DNA from: Sapria himalayana
Taxonomy: Eukaryota; Streptophyta; Magnoliopsida; Malpighiales; Rafflesiaceae
Reading direction: 5' to 3'
DNA length: 64,000 nucleotides
Assembly: GCA_029783825.1 (NCBI GenBank)
Contig: JAREIK010003430.1
Coordinates: forward strand, 94,610-158,609
The notes beneath the pieces were generated by a model. The model was not told the origin of the DNA and did no database searches. It saw only the letters and a list, made by a program, of their open reading frames with translations. Each line of letters opens with the position of its first letter. The stretch's first letter is position 1. A program made the position numbers and the translations under genes. This document shows, in pieces, positions 38,801 to 52,734 of the stretch.

Positions 38801-41800
38801 TTTTTTGAAAAGCGAATATACTATGAAGTTATAATAATCATAATAATTATATATCATATAAATTCAATATAAACTATTTTATGGATATATATTATAATAA
38901 TGATCATATAAAAGTAATAAACAATTATTAATAAGATAAATATTGTTTAAAATATATTTTCAAAACCTAAAATGATTAAAAATCAAAGTGAAATATTTTA
39001 CGAAATATTAATTTTAAATTTTTAAATTTTTGTATCCATTTATAAGCCTATATATTTTTTGATGAAAAATAAAATATTTAAATTATAATTGTCTCACTAA
39101 TAATTTATTTTTTTATTTATATTTCTATAAAAAAAACTAATAAATATTTTAAAATGTATATTTAAAATTGTAATGAATTCTAAAAAAAATGAGATTTATG
39201 ATTTATTATTTAGGGTATAACTATTTAATTGTTTAAGTTTATTATGGTTTTGGGGTTAATGAGTTTATTGATTTATATATTTACACATATAGGTGTTTAT
39301 AGGTTTTATTTAATCAAAGAAATAACAAAAAATTGATTTTTATGAATTTTCGTGACTTTCAAATGTTACAACCTTTAAAAATATAAGAATTTTTTAATAG
39401 TTATAAATATGAATACAATACTTAGTTATAATAATTTTAAAAATTATATTTTTTGTAAATTCACCATAAAAAAATTAATTAATATATATTATTATAATGA
39501 TCAAAAAAAATAATTAACTATTATTAATAAGATAGATATTAATTAAAATATATTTGCAGAAACCAAAATAATTCAAAATCAAAGTATATTATATTATTAA
39601 ATAAAATTTTAAATTTTTGAAATTTTATTTATTTTATAAGCTTATTTATTTTCATAAAAAATAATTTATTTAAATTATATATATCTCACTCATTATTTAA
39701 TTTGTAATTAATATTTCTATAAAAATAAACTAAAAAATAATTAAAATTAATATTTAAAATTATAATGAATATAAATAAAAATGAGATTTATTATTTATTA
39801 TTTAGGATATATAGGTTTAATGGTTTAACTATTTAGGGGGTTTTGGGGTTAAGGAGTCAAGAGATTTATAATGTTTAGGCATTTAGTGGTTTATAAGTTT
39901 TATTTAAAAAATAAAATAATCTTAATAATTATAAGACATTTAAATTGAATATAAGTAATTTTATTGTTATATATTATAAAATGGATCAAATAATAAATTA
40001 ATAAACTTTTATTACTAAGATTGATAGCAATTAAAATATAATTGCTAAACTTATATATAATGATTCAAACTCAAAGTAAAATATATTACTAATTAATACT
40101 TTTTTGTTTTTAAATTTTTACTTCTTTTTATAAGCTTATATTTATTTTTGATTAAAAATAAATTATTAAAATTATATTTGTCTAACTCATTATTTATTTT
40201 GTAATTAATATTTCAATAAAAAATAAACTAATAAATAATTAAAATGAATATTTAAAATTATAATGAATACAAATTAAAATTAGATTTATTATTTATTATA
40301 TGTGGTGCACCGGTTTAATGGTTTGATTATTTAGGAGTTTTGTCGTTAAATAGTTTATCAATTTATGTTTTTAATCATTTAGTGGTTTATAGGTTTTATT
40401 TATATAATAAAAAAAAATTTTTTTTTAGATTTTTTCTTATTTTCAAATGTTATAACCATTAAAAAAAATTAATATTTACAATTTTTTGAAATGTAAATTT
40501 AATATTTAGTTATAATAATATTAATAATTATATATGATATAAATTCAATAGTAATATTTTTATTGATAGATATTATAATAATGATAAAAAATTAAATTAA
40601 TAAACTATTAATAATAAGATATATATTAATTAAAAAATATTTAAAAAACCCAAATTAATTCAAAATTAAAGTAAAATATATTACTGGATGATAATTTTAA
40701 ATTTTTACTTCTTTTATAAGCGTATATATATTTTTTGATTAAATATAAATTATTTAAATTATATGTGTCGCACTCATAATTTATTTTGTAATAAAAATTT
40801 CTATAAAAATAAACTAATAAATAATTAAAATGAATATTTAAAATAATAAAAAATTGAAATATAAATTCAATTTATTAAGTAGTATATAGTGGTTTAATGG
40901 TTTATGTATTTAGGCATTACTGGGTTTAAAAGTTTACTAATATAACAGTGTATGCATTTAGTGGTTTATTAGTATTATTTAATAAAAAAAATAACATAAA
41001 ATTTATTTTTATTATTTTTTCATATTTCCAAAGGTTATAACCTTGAAAATATAATAATTTTTAATTTTTTTCAAAAATGAATTCAATATTTAGTTATAAT
41101 AATCATTATATTTATATATCATATAAATTCAATATAAACAATTTTTTTGATAAATATTCTAATAGTGATGAAAAAATAAATTAATAAACAATTATTAATA
41201 AGATATATATCAATTAAAATATAATTACAAACCAATAATTACTCAGAAGCATAGCAAATTATATTATTATATAATAATTTTTTGTTTTTAATTTTTTTTT
41301 CATTCAATAAGTTTATCTATATTTTTTTATGAAAAATTATTTATATAAATTATAATTGTGTAACTCATAATTTATTTTGTAATTAATATTTATATAAAAA
41401 TAAACAAATAAATAATTAAAATGAATATTTAAAATTATAAAGAAAAAAATAAAAAAGAGATTTATTGTTTATTATTTAAGATATATCTGATTAAAAAAAT
41501 TATCTATTTAGGGTTTTCGAGATTTAGAAGTTATTCATTTAAGTATTTAGGCATTTAATGGTTTATAGGTTTTATTTAAACAATGAAATAACAAATAAAT
41601 TATTTTGATATTTTTTCAAATTATCAAAGATTATAACCTTTGAAAATATAATAATTTTAAAATTTATTTAAAAATGTGAATACAATATTTACTAATAATA
41701 ATTATTATAACAATATATAATATAAACTAAATATAAACAATTTTATTGATAGATATTATATCAATTATCAAAAAATAAATTAATAAACTATTATTAATAT

Positions 41801-44800
41801 GATAGATATAAATTAAAATTTAATTACAAAAACTAAAATGATTCAAAATCAAAGTAAATTTATTACTAAATAATACTTTTTGTTTTTTAGTTTTTGCCTC
41901 ATTTTATAAGATTATATATTTTTTGATAAAAAATAAATTGTTTAAATTATATTTGTATCACTCATAATTTATTTTGTAATTAATATTTCAATAAATTATT
42001 TAAATTATATTTAAGGTGTGCGAGTTTAAAGGTTTAAGTTTTTAGGGGCTTTGGGGTTTAGGAGTTTAGAGAATTATGTGTTTAGGTATTTAATGGTTTA
42101 TAAGTTTTATTTAAACAATAATATAACAAAAAATTTATTTTTTGTTATCTTTTCTCATTTTTTAAGATTATAACCTTTGAAAATATAACAATTTTTAAAT
42201 TCTTTTTAAATGTGAATACTATTTTTAGTTTTGATAATATTAATAATTATATATCATATAAATTCAATATAAACAATTATATTGATAGATATTATATTAA
42301 TGATCATAAAATAAAATAATAAATTATTATAAATAAGATAGATATTATTAAAATATATTTGCAAAACCTAAATTTATTCAAAATCAATGTAAAATAAATT
42401 ACTAAATAATAATGTTTTTGATGTATTGCTTTTTTTATAAGTAAATATTTTTTCTTCTTAAAAGTATATTATTTAAATTATATTTATCTTACTCATAATT
42501 TATTTGTAATAAATATTTCTATAAAATTAAACAAATAAATAATTAAATGAATATTTAAAATTATAATAAATAGAAATAAAAATTAGATTTATTAATTATT
42601 ATGTACTATATAGTGGTTTAATGGTTTATGTATTTAGGTATTACAGAGTTTAGGAGTATGCTAATTTAATTGTGTATGCATTTAGTGGTTTATAGGTTTT
42701 ATTTAAAAAATAGAATAACAAAAAAATTATTTTTATTATTTTTTGATATTTTCAAAGGTTATAAGGTTTGAAAATATAATAATTTTTAAATTTTTTTTAA
42801 AAGCGAATACAATATTTAGTTATAATAATCATTATATTTATATATCATATAAATTCAATATAACTAATTTTAGTGATTAATATTCTAATAATGATCAAAA
42901 AATAAATTAATAATCGATTATTAATAACACATATTTCAATTAAAATATAATTACAAAACATTAAATGATTCATAATCAAACCATAATATATTACTATATA
43001 ATAATTTTTTGTTTTGTAATTTTTTTTTATTTTTAAAAGTTTATCTATATTTTTTTAATTAAAAGTAATTTACATAAATTATAATTGTCTAACTCATAAT
43101 TTATTTTTTAATTTATATTTATATAAAAATAAAGTATTAAATAATTAAAATGAATATTTAAAATTATATTGAAAAAAAATGAGATTAATAATTTATTATT
43201 TAGGGTATACCGGTCTAATTTAAATTTTATCTGTCTCACTAATAATTTATTTTGTAATTAATATTTCTATAAAAATAAACTAATATAAAATTAAAATAAA
43301 AATTTAAAATTATACTGAATAAAATTTAAAATCAGATTTATGATTTATTATTAATGTATAACAATTTATTAGTTTAAGTATTTAGAGGTTTTGTCGTATA
43401 GGTGTTTAGCGATTCATGTTTTTAGGCATTTAGTGGTTAATATGTTTTATTTAAACAACAAAATAACAAAAAAAAATTTGTAATTTTTTGTCATTTTCAT
43501 AGGTTATAACCTTTCAAAATATAATAATATTTAAAATTTTTTGAAATGTGAATACAATATTTAGTTATAATAATATTAATAATTATATATCATATAAATT
43601 CAATATAAAAAAAATTATTGATAGATATTATAATAATTATCAAAAATTAAATTAATAAACTATTAATAATAAAATAGATATTAATTAAAAAATATTTACA
43701 AAACCCAAATTGATTCAAAATTAAAGTAAAAAAATATTATTGGATAATAATTTTTAATTTTTAAATTTTACTTCTTTTATAAGCGTATATATTTTTTTTA
43801 TTAAAAATAAATTATTTAAATTATATTTGTCGTACTCATAATATCTTTTGTAATAAAAATTTATATATAAATAAACTAATAAATAATTAAAATGAATATT
43901 TAAAATTATAATAAATTGAAATAAAAATTAGATTTCTTAATTATTAAGTAGTCGATAGCATTTTAATGGTTTATGTATTTAGGCATTACAGGCTTTAAGA
44001 GTTTACTGATTTAACTGTGAATGCATTTAGTGGTTTATAAGTTTTATTTAAAAATTAAAATAACAAATTTTTTATTTTTATTATTTTTTTTTATATTTTC
44101 AAAGGTTATAACCTTTGAAAATAATTAATATTTATATAAAAATAGACTAATAAATTATTAAAATGAATATTTAAAATTATAATGAACAAAAAATAAGATT
44201 TATTCTTTATTATTTAGGGTATACCGGTTTAATTTAAATTATATCTGTCTCACTAATAATTTATTTTGTAATTAATATTTTAATAAAAATAAACTGATAA
44301 ATAATTAAAATAAAACTATAAAATTATTGAATAAAAATTAAAATGAGATTTATGAATTATTATTAATGTATACCATTTTAATATTTTAAGTATTTATATG
44401 TTTTGTCATTTAGGACTTTAGCGATTTATGTTTTTAGGTATTTAGTGGTTTATTGGTTTTGTTTAAACAATGAAATAACAAAAAAATTATTTTTGATATT
44501 TTATCACATTTTCAAATTTTATTACCTCTAACTATATAATAATTTTAAAATTTTTAAAAAATGAGAATACAATATTTAGTAATAATAATCATTATAATTA
44601 TATATAATATAAACTAAATATAAACAATTTTATTGATAGATATGATATCAATTATTAAAAAGTAAATTAATATGTTATTTTTATTATGATGGATATAAAT
44701 TAAAATATAATTGGAAAACCTAAAATTATTCAAAATCCAAGTAAAATTTATTACTAAATAAAAATTTTTGTTTTTTAGTTTTTGCTTCCTTTTATAAGCT

Positions 44801-46400
44801 TATATATTTTTTTGATGAAAAATAAATTATTTAAATTATATTTGTATCACTCATAATTTATTTTGCAATTAATATCTTAATAAATTAATTAAATTAAATT
44901 TAAGGTTTACGAGTTTGAAGGTTTAAGTATTTAGGGGCTTTTGTATTTAGGAGTTTAGCGGTTTAAGTGTTTATGCTTTTAGTGGTTTATAAGTTTTATT
45001 TAAACAATGAAATAACAAAAAAAATTATTTTTATTATTTATTTAATTTTTGAATGTTATAACCTTTGAAAATATAATAATTTTTAAATTTTTTTCAAATG
45101 TAAATATAATATTTAGTTATAATAATCTTAATAATTATAAATCATTTAAATTCAATATAAATAATTACATTACTAGATATAATAATTATGATCAAAAAAT
45201 AAATTAATAAACTATTATTAATAAAATAGTTATTATTTAAAAAGTATTTGCAAAATCTAAATTTATTCAAATCAAAGTAGAATATACTACTAAATAATAA
45301 TTTTTATTAATGATTTGCTTTTTTTTAAGTTTATATTTTTCTTATTAAAAATTAATTATTGAAATTATATTTGTCTTACTCATAATTTATTTTGTAATTT
45401 ATAATTCTATAAAAATAAACTACTAAATAATTAAAAAGAATATATAAAATTATAATGAATACAAATAAATTTTATTATTTATTATTTATTATTTATTATT
45501 TATTATTTATTATAATGAATACTATAATAATAAGTTTATTATTTATTATTCAGGATATACCAGTTTAATGGTTTAAGTATTTAGGTGTTTTGTGGTTTAG
45601 GAGTTTAGTGATTTAATTGTTTAGGCCTTTAGTGATTTATAGTTTTTATTTTAAGAATGAAAAATCAAAAAATTTAATTTTTTGATTTTTTTTAATTTTT
45701 GAAGGTTGTAACCATTGAAAATATAATAAATAAAATTATATATAATGTAAAATCAATATATATAATTTTATTGATAGATATTATAATAATGATCAATAAA
45801 TAAATTAATAAATCTGTATTTATAAGAATGATATACATTTAAATATAATTGTATAATCTAAAATGATTCAAAATCAAAATAAGATATATAATTAAATAAT
45901 TATTTTTTAATTTTAAAATTGTGCCTGTTTTTATAAGCATTTTTTTGATGAAAAATAAATTATTTAAATTATATATGTCACAATAATAATTTATTTTGTA
46001 ATTAATATTTTTATAAAAATAAACTGATATATAATTAAAATGAATATTTAAAATTATATTGAATACTAATAAAACCGAGATTTATGATTTATTATTTAGA
46101 TTATACTAATTTAATGTTTTAACTATTTATGGGCTTCGGGGTTTAGGAGTTTAGTCATTTTAGTATTTAGTCATTTAGTGATTTATAGGGTTTATATAAA
46201 AAATAAAATAACAAAAAATTTATATTTGTTATTTTTTTTCATTTTTGAAGCTTATATAACCTTTGAAAATATAATAATTTTTAAATTTTTTTTTGAAAAG
46301 TGAAAACAATATGAAGTTGTAATAATCATAATAATTATATATTATATAAATTCAATATTAACTATTTTATTGATATTTATTATAATAATGGTCACAAAAA
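38791..46400 (-). repeat. AT-rich satellite array 7 (minus orientation)
   Basis: Minus-strand units with anchors near 39.29 (c), 39.88 (b), 40.38 (a), 40.96 (g), 41.56, 42.10, 42.68 (g), 43.43 (a'), 44.03 (g), 44.44 (a'), 44.99 (e), 45.63 (d) and 46.18 kb (f). Linkers of the GGTATACCGG(T/TC)TAATTT kind lie near 43.2 and 44.2 kb. The array ends abruptly inside the body of a type-f unit, where the truncated non-satellite block begins. Confidence 0.9.
45472..45513. repeat. Heptamer microsatellite (TTATTTA)n
   Basis: About six steps of TTATTTA, an expansion of the TTATTATTTATTATTTAGG phrase that normally precedes the GGTATACC motif in each unit. A three-step version is at about 1491-1513. It looks like simple slippage. 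Confidence 0.85.
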
Positions 46401-47380
46401 ATATAAGATTGTGCATGTGCATGACATGCAGCATCAAGCATTTGCCTATATCATTGCTATGCAATCTAATACATGTAAAACTGAATACCCATAAATCTAC
46501 AAGTCCATATCTATGCCACTTTGTCAATTCATTCACACATCTGAATTTAACATTCATTTGCTCCAATGATCCTCAAAAAAGTATCTCATGGGTTAGAATG
46601 CTACCTCCTCAAGCTCCAAGTAATGGTTGTATGTTGCACCGACAAAATATAAAAAATATATGCATGCATCGGTGTGCATGTGTGATGAGGTCCATCTCAT
46701 AGTCTAATTATCCACGCATACAACTAATCTAGAATACAAGTAAAATTACAAAATGCCATAAAGATGGGTATTCTGCTCCAGAAAGTGCAGCATCGCCTAA
46801 TGAGTATTTACAAAATGCATAGTGGGCCCCACTTAGAGATACTCATGGGTCCAGTTGTCCTCATTGCATGCTACATAGAGAACACACAAGATTGTGTGTG
46901 TGAGTATGTCATGATCTGTCTCTACAAGTACATGGTGCATACAGTGTCCAAAATACAAATATGACTATAAACATAAATTACAAGTTTGAATCATTCGCTC
47001 CCGTGTGGCTAGTCTGGAGTCTATTGCTTACTCGCCATGGTTAGTGATGCTTCGGATTTTGTCGGCTCTCCAATTAATCATGGATTACCCGCTACTCCTG
47101 TTGGGCAATGGTTGGGTGGCCCTCTATGCTGCCTGTTAGGGTTAGTAGGACCCACTCCTAGCTACTCCTAGGTTTACTCCCGACCACTTTGCTCGGTCTC
47201 GTCTGTTTTCTGATTATTATCATCCCGGCTTGCTAGTAGGGCCCTCTACAAGCTGGTAGCCCATACTTCTGTCCACTTCCCGGACTTGCTAGCCCCTCTA
47301 AATGCTACACCAAAATGGACCAGAAAATGTGCACGTGTGTACTATGGTCCGTCGCTATGTGTGTGTGGTGCAGCAGTATC
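46401..47380 (-). other. Non-satellite block, copy 2 (inverted, truncated)
   Basis: Inverted partner of 13356-14334. It includes the border CTGCTGCACCACACACACAT (read on the minus strand), the GTGGGTCC and CGGGAGTAAACCTA phrases and one of the quasi-repeats. It stops at CACATGCACAATCTTATAT and lacks the polyA signal, the telomere-type array and the right half of copy 1. The satellite flank next to the shared border also matches copy 1. Open frames 46370-46702 and 46764-46964 show no known motif and are not convincing genes. Confidence 0.88.
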
Positions 47381-50300
47381 AGGGTTTAAGAGTTTAGTAA
47401 TTTAAGTATTTAGGTATTTTGTGGCTTATAGGTTTTATTTAAATAATTATAAAACAAAAAAATTATTTTTATGATTTTTTCTCATTTTCAAGGTTATATC
47501 CATTTAAAATATGATAATTTTTAATTTTTTTTCAAATGTTAATACAATATTTAATTATCATAATCATACAAATTATTTATCTTGTAAAGTCAATATAAAT
47601 AATTTTATTGATCGATATTATAATACTGATCATAAAATAGATTAATAAACTATTATTAATAATATAGATATTAATTAAAATATATTTGCAAAATTTAAAC
47701 CGATTCAAAATCAACGTAAAATATATTACTAAATAATAATATTTTATATTTAAATTTTTTATTCTTTTTATAAGCTTATAAATTTTTTTGATGAAGATAA
47801 ATTATTTTAATTATATTTGTCTCATTCATAATTCTATTTTGCAATTAATATTTCTATAAAAATAAACTAATAAATAATTAAAATGAATATTAAAATTATA
47901 ATGAATACAAATAAAAATGAGATTTATGATTAATTATTTCGGGTATTCCGGTTTAATGATTTAAGTATTTAGGAGTTTAGGTGTTTAGTGATTTAAGTGT
48001 TTCGGCATTTAGTAGTTTATGTGTTTTATTTAAATAATGAATTAACAAAAAAATTATTTTTCAATTTTTTTATCATTTTTGATGGTTATAACCTTTATAA
48101 ATATAATAATTTTTAAATTTTTTTCAAATGTGAATATAATATTTAGTTATAATAAACTTAATAATTATATATCATGTATATTATAAATTAACAATTTTAT
48201 TAATAGATATTAAGAAACTAAATATAAATATAATAATGATCAAAAAATCAATTAATTAATTTTTATTTATTGATAGATATTTATATATTATTTATAAATA
48301 CTTAAACCTTTAAAGATGGTTTAAATGTTTAAGCATTTAAGTATTTTGGGATTTAGGAGTTAAATGATTTAAGTGTTTCGACATTTAGTAGTTTATAGGT
48401 TTTACATAAACAATAAAATAACAAAAAATTTATTTTTGTGATTTTATCTCATTTTCAAAGATGATAACCTTTAAAAAGATAATAATTTTTAAATTATTTT
48501 GAAATGTAAATATAATATTTAGTTAGATTAATCTTTATAATTATATATCATGTAAATTCAATATAAACAATTTTATTGATAAATATTCTAATAATGATCA
48601 AAAAATAAATTAATAATCTATTATTAATAAGATAGATATCAATTAAAATATATTTACAAAAGCTAAAATGATTCAGAAGAAAAGCAAAATATATTACTAT
48701 ATAATAATTTTTTGTTTTAAATTTTTTTTTCTTTTAAAAAGTTTATCTATAATTTTTTGATGAAAAATAATTTATATAAATTATTTTTGTCTAGCTCAAT
48801 TTATTTTGTAATTAATATTCATATATAAATAAACAAATAAATAATTAAAATTAATATTTAAAATTATAATGAAAAAAATGAGATTTATTATTTATTATTT
48901 AGGGATACTATTTTAATTTAAATTAGATCTATCTCACTAATAATTTATTTTGTAATTAATATTTTTATAAAAATAAACTGATAAATAATTAAAATAAAAA
49001 TTTAAAATTATACTGAATAAAAATTAAAATGAGATTTATGAATTATTATTAATGTTTGCCAGTTTAACGGTTTAAGTATTTATATGTTTTGTCATTTAGG
49101 AGTTTAGCGATTTATATTTTTAGGAATTTAATGGTTTATAGGTTTTATTTAAATAATGAAATAACAAAAAAATATTTTTGATATTTTTTCACATTTTCAA
49201 AGGTTATAACCTTTTAAAATGTAATAATTTTAAATTTTTTTAAAAATTTATATATAATATTTAGTAATAATAATCATTATAATTATATATAATATAAACT
49301 AAATATTAACAATTTTATTGATAGATATGATATCAATTATAAAAAATTAATTAATATGCTATTATTAATATTATAGATATAAATTATAATATAATTAAAA
49401 AACCTAAAATGATCAAAAAACAAGGTAAAATTTATTACTAAATAATAATTTTTCTTTTTTAGTTTTTTCTTCTTGTTAAAAGCTTATATAATTTTTTGAT
49501 GAAAAATAAATTATTTAAATTATATTTGTATCACGCATAATTTATTTTGTAATTAATATTTCAATATATTATTTAAATTATATTTAAGGTTTACAAGTTT
49601 AAAGGTTTAATTATTTAGGGGCTTCTGGGTTTAGGAGTTTAGAGATTTATGTGTTTAGGCATTTAATGGTTTATAAGTTTTATTTAAACAATGATATAAC
49701 AAAAAAGTTATTTTTGTTATTTTTTCTCATTTTTGAAGGTTATAAATTTTGAAAATATAACAATTTTTAAATTTTTTTTATATGTGAATACTGTATTTAG
49801 TTATGATAATCATAATAATTATATATCATGTAAATTCAATATAAACAATTATATTAATAGATATTATATTAATGATCAAAAAATAAATTAATAAACTATT
49901 ATTAATAAGAAAGATTTTATTAAAAATATATTTGCAAAACATAAATTTATTCAAAATCAAAATAAAATATATTACTAAATTATAATTTTTTTTTATGTTT
50001 TGTTTCTTTTTATAAGTTTATATTTTTATTTTATTAAAAGTAAATTATTTAAATTATATCTATCTTCCTCATAATTTATTTTTAATTTATAATTCTATAA
50101 AAATAAACTAATAAATAATTAAAATGAATATTTAAAACTATAATGAATACAAATAAAATAGAGATTTATTATTTATTATTTAGGATAAACAAGTTTAATG
50201 GTTTAAGTATTTAGGTGTTTTTGGGTTTAGTGATTTAAGTATTTAGGACTTTAGTGATTTATAGTTTTTATTTAAAGAAAGAAAAAATAAAAAATTTAAT

Positions 50301-52734
50301 TTTTTGATTTTTTTTATTTTTGAAGTTTATAACCTTTGAAAATATAATAATTTTTGATTTTTTTAAATGTTAATATAATATTTAGTTATAATATTCTTAA
50401 TAATTATATATAATGTAAACTCAATATAAATAATTTTATTAATAGATATTATAATAATGATCCATAAAAAATTAATAAACTATTATTAATAAGAATGATA
50501 TAAAATAAAATATAATTGCAAAAACTAAAATGATTCAAAATCAAAATAAAATATATTACAAAATAATACATTTTTGTCTTTAAAATTTTGCCACTTTTTA
50601 TAAGCATAAATATTTTTTTGATAAAAAATATATATTTTAAAATAGATCTGTCTCACTAATAATTTATTTTGTAATTAATATTTTTATAAAAATAAACTGA
50701 TAAATAATTAAAATTTTAAATTACACTTAATAAAAATTAAATTGAGATTTATGATTTATTATTAATGTATACCAATTTAAGAGTTTAAGTATTTAGAAGT
50801 TTTGTCGTTTAGGAGTTTAGCGATTTATGTTTTTAGGCATTTTGTGGTTTATAGGTTTTATTTAATCAATAAAATAAGAAAAAAAAATTTTGAAATTATT
50901 CATCATTTTCATAAGTTATAACCTTTGAGAATATAATAATATTTAAAATTTTTTGAAATACGAATACAATATTTAGTTATAATAATTTTATTAATTATAT
51001 ATCATACAAATTCAATATAAATAATTTTATTGATAAATAAAAATAAAAATGATCAAAAATTAAATTATTAAACTAATAATAAAAAGATATATATTAATTA
51101 AAAAATATTTACAAAAGCCAAATTAATTCAAAATTAAAGTAAAATATATTACTGTATAATAATTTTTAATTTTTAAATTTTTACTTCTTTTATAAGCTAT
51201 TATATTTTTTTTGATTAAAAATAAATTATTTAAATTATATTTGTCGCACTCATAATTTATTTTGTACTAAATATTTTATAAAAATAAACAAATAAATAAT
51301 TAAAATCAATATTTAAAATTATAATAAATTAAATAAAAATTAGATTTATTAATTATTAAGTAGTATATGGCAGTTTAATGGTTTATGTATTTAGTAGTTT
51401 TCTGATTTACCTATATATGCATTTAGTGGTTTATATGTTTTATTTAAAAAATAAAATAGCAAAAAAATTATTTTGGATATTTTTTGATATTTTTAGAGGT
51501 TTAACCTCTGATAATATAATAATTGTTAAATTTTTTTCAAAAGTGAATACAATATTTAGTTATAATAATCATTATATTTATATATCATATAAATTCAATA
51601 TAACCAATTTTATTGATAGATATTCTAATAATGATAAAAAAATAAATAAATAATCTATTATTAATAAGATAAATATTAATTAAAAAATAATTACAAAACC
51701 TAAAATGATTCAGAAGCTAAGCAAAATATATTGTTATATAATAATTTTTTGTTTTAAATATTTTTTTGATGAAAAATAATCTATAAAAATATATTTGTCT
51801 ATCTCATAATTTATTCTGTAATTAATATATTTATAAAAATAAACAAATAAATAATTAAAATGAATATTTAAAAGTATAATGAAAAAAAATGAGATTTATT
51901 ATTTATTATTTAGGGGCACCGGTTTAATTTAAATTAGATATTTCTCACTAATAATTTATTTTGTAATTAATATTTCTATAAAAATAAACTGATAAATATT
52001 TAAATTAAAAATTTAAAATTATACTGAATAAAATTTAAAATGAGATTTATGATTTATTCTTACTATATACCAGTTTAATGGATTAAGTATTTAGATGGTT
52101 TTTTATTTAAGATTTTAGTGATATATGTTTTTAGGCTTTTAGTAGTTTATATGTTTTATTTAATAAAATAAAATATCAAAAAAAATTTCAATAATTTTTT
52201 TTCATATTCATAGGTTATAACCTTTGAAAATATAATAATATTTAAAATTTTTTGAAATGTGAATACAATACTTAGTTATAATAATATTAATAATTATATA
52301 TCATATAAATTTAATATAAATAATTTTATGGATAGATATTATAATAATGATCAAAAATTAAATTTATAAACTATTAATATTAAGATATATATTAATTAAA
52401 AAATATTTAGAAAACCCAAATTGATTCAAAATTAAAGTAACTTATATTACTTGATAATAATTTTTAATTTTTAAATATATACTTCTTTTATAAGCGTATA
52501 TTTTTATTAGATAAATAATATATTATTTAAATTCTATATGTACCACTCATAATTTATTTTGTAATAAATATTTCTAAATAAATACACTAATAAATAATTA
52601 AAATTAATATTTAAAAAAATAGCAATAAAAAATAGATTTATTAATTATTAAGTATTATTTAGCGGTTTAATGGTTTATCTATTTAGACATTACGGGGTTT
52701 AAGAGTTTACTGATTTAACTTTACATGCATTTAG
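47381..52734 (-). repeat. AT-rich satellite array 8 (minus orientation)
   Basis: Minus-strand units with anchors near 47.43, 48.02, 48.39, 49.13, 49.67, 50.26, 50.85, 51.43, 52.14 and 52.73 kb. Read backward they follow array 2 from 13.30 down to 9.65 kb, with one extra a' unit near 49.13 kb. The distinctive phrase near 48.30-48.34 kb (AACCTTTAAAGATGG within the octamer block) is the inverse of 12.41-12.45 kb. The last unit is type g and is interrupted by hAT copy 2. Confidence 0.9.
52727..52734. repeat. hAT copy 2, left target duplication
   Basis: GCATTTAG, identical to 56039-56046. It is the reverse complement of the target duplication of copy 1. Confidence 0.92.

Noticed and set aside
46370..46702. 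110-codon frame in block copy 2 with a 64-codon match on the minus strand of copy 1 (14095-14289)
   Set aside because: It runs against the strand of the polyA-type signal, starts inside satellite, has about a dozen residue changes in 64 and no known motif. It is kept only as a shadow of the duplicated block.
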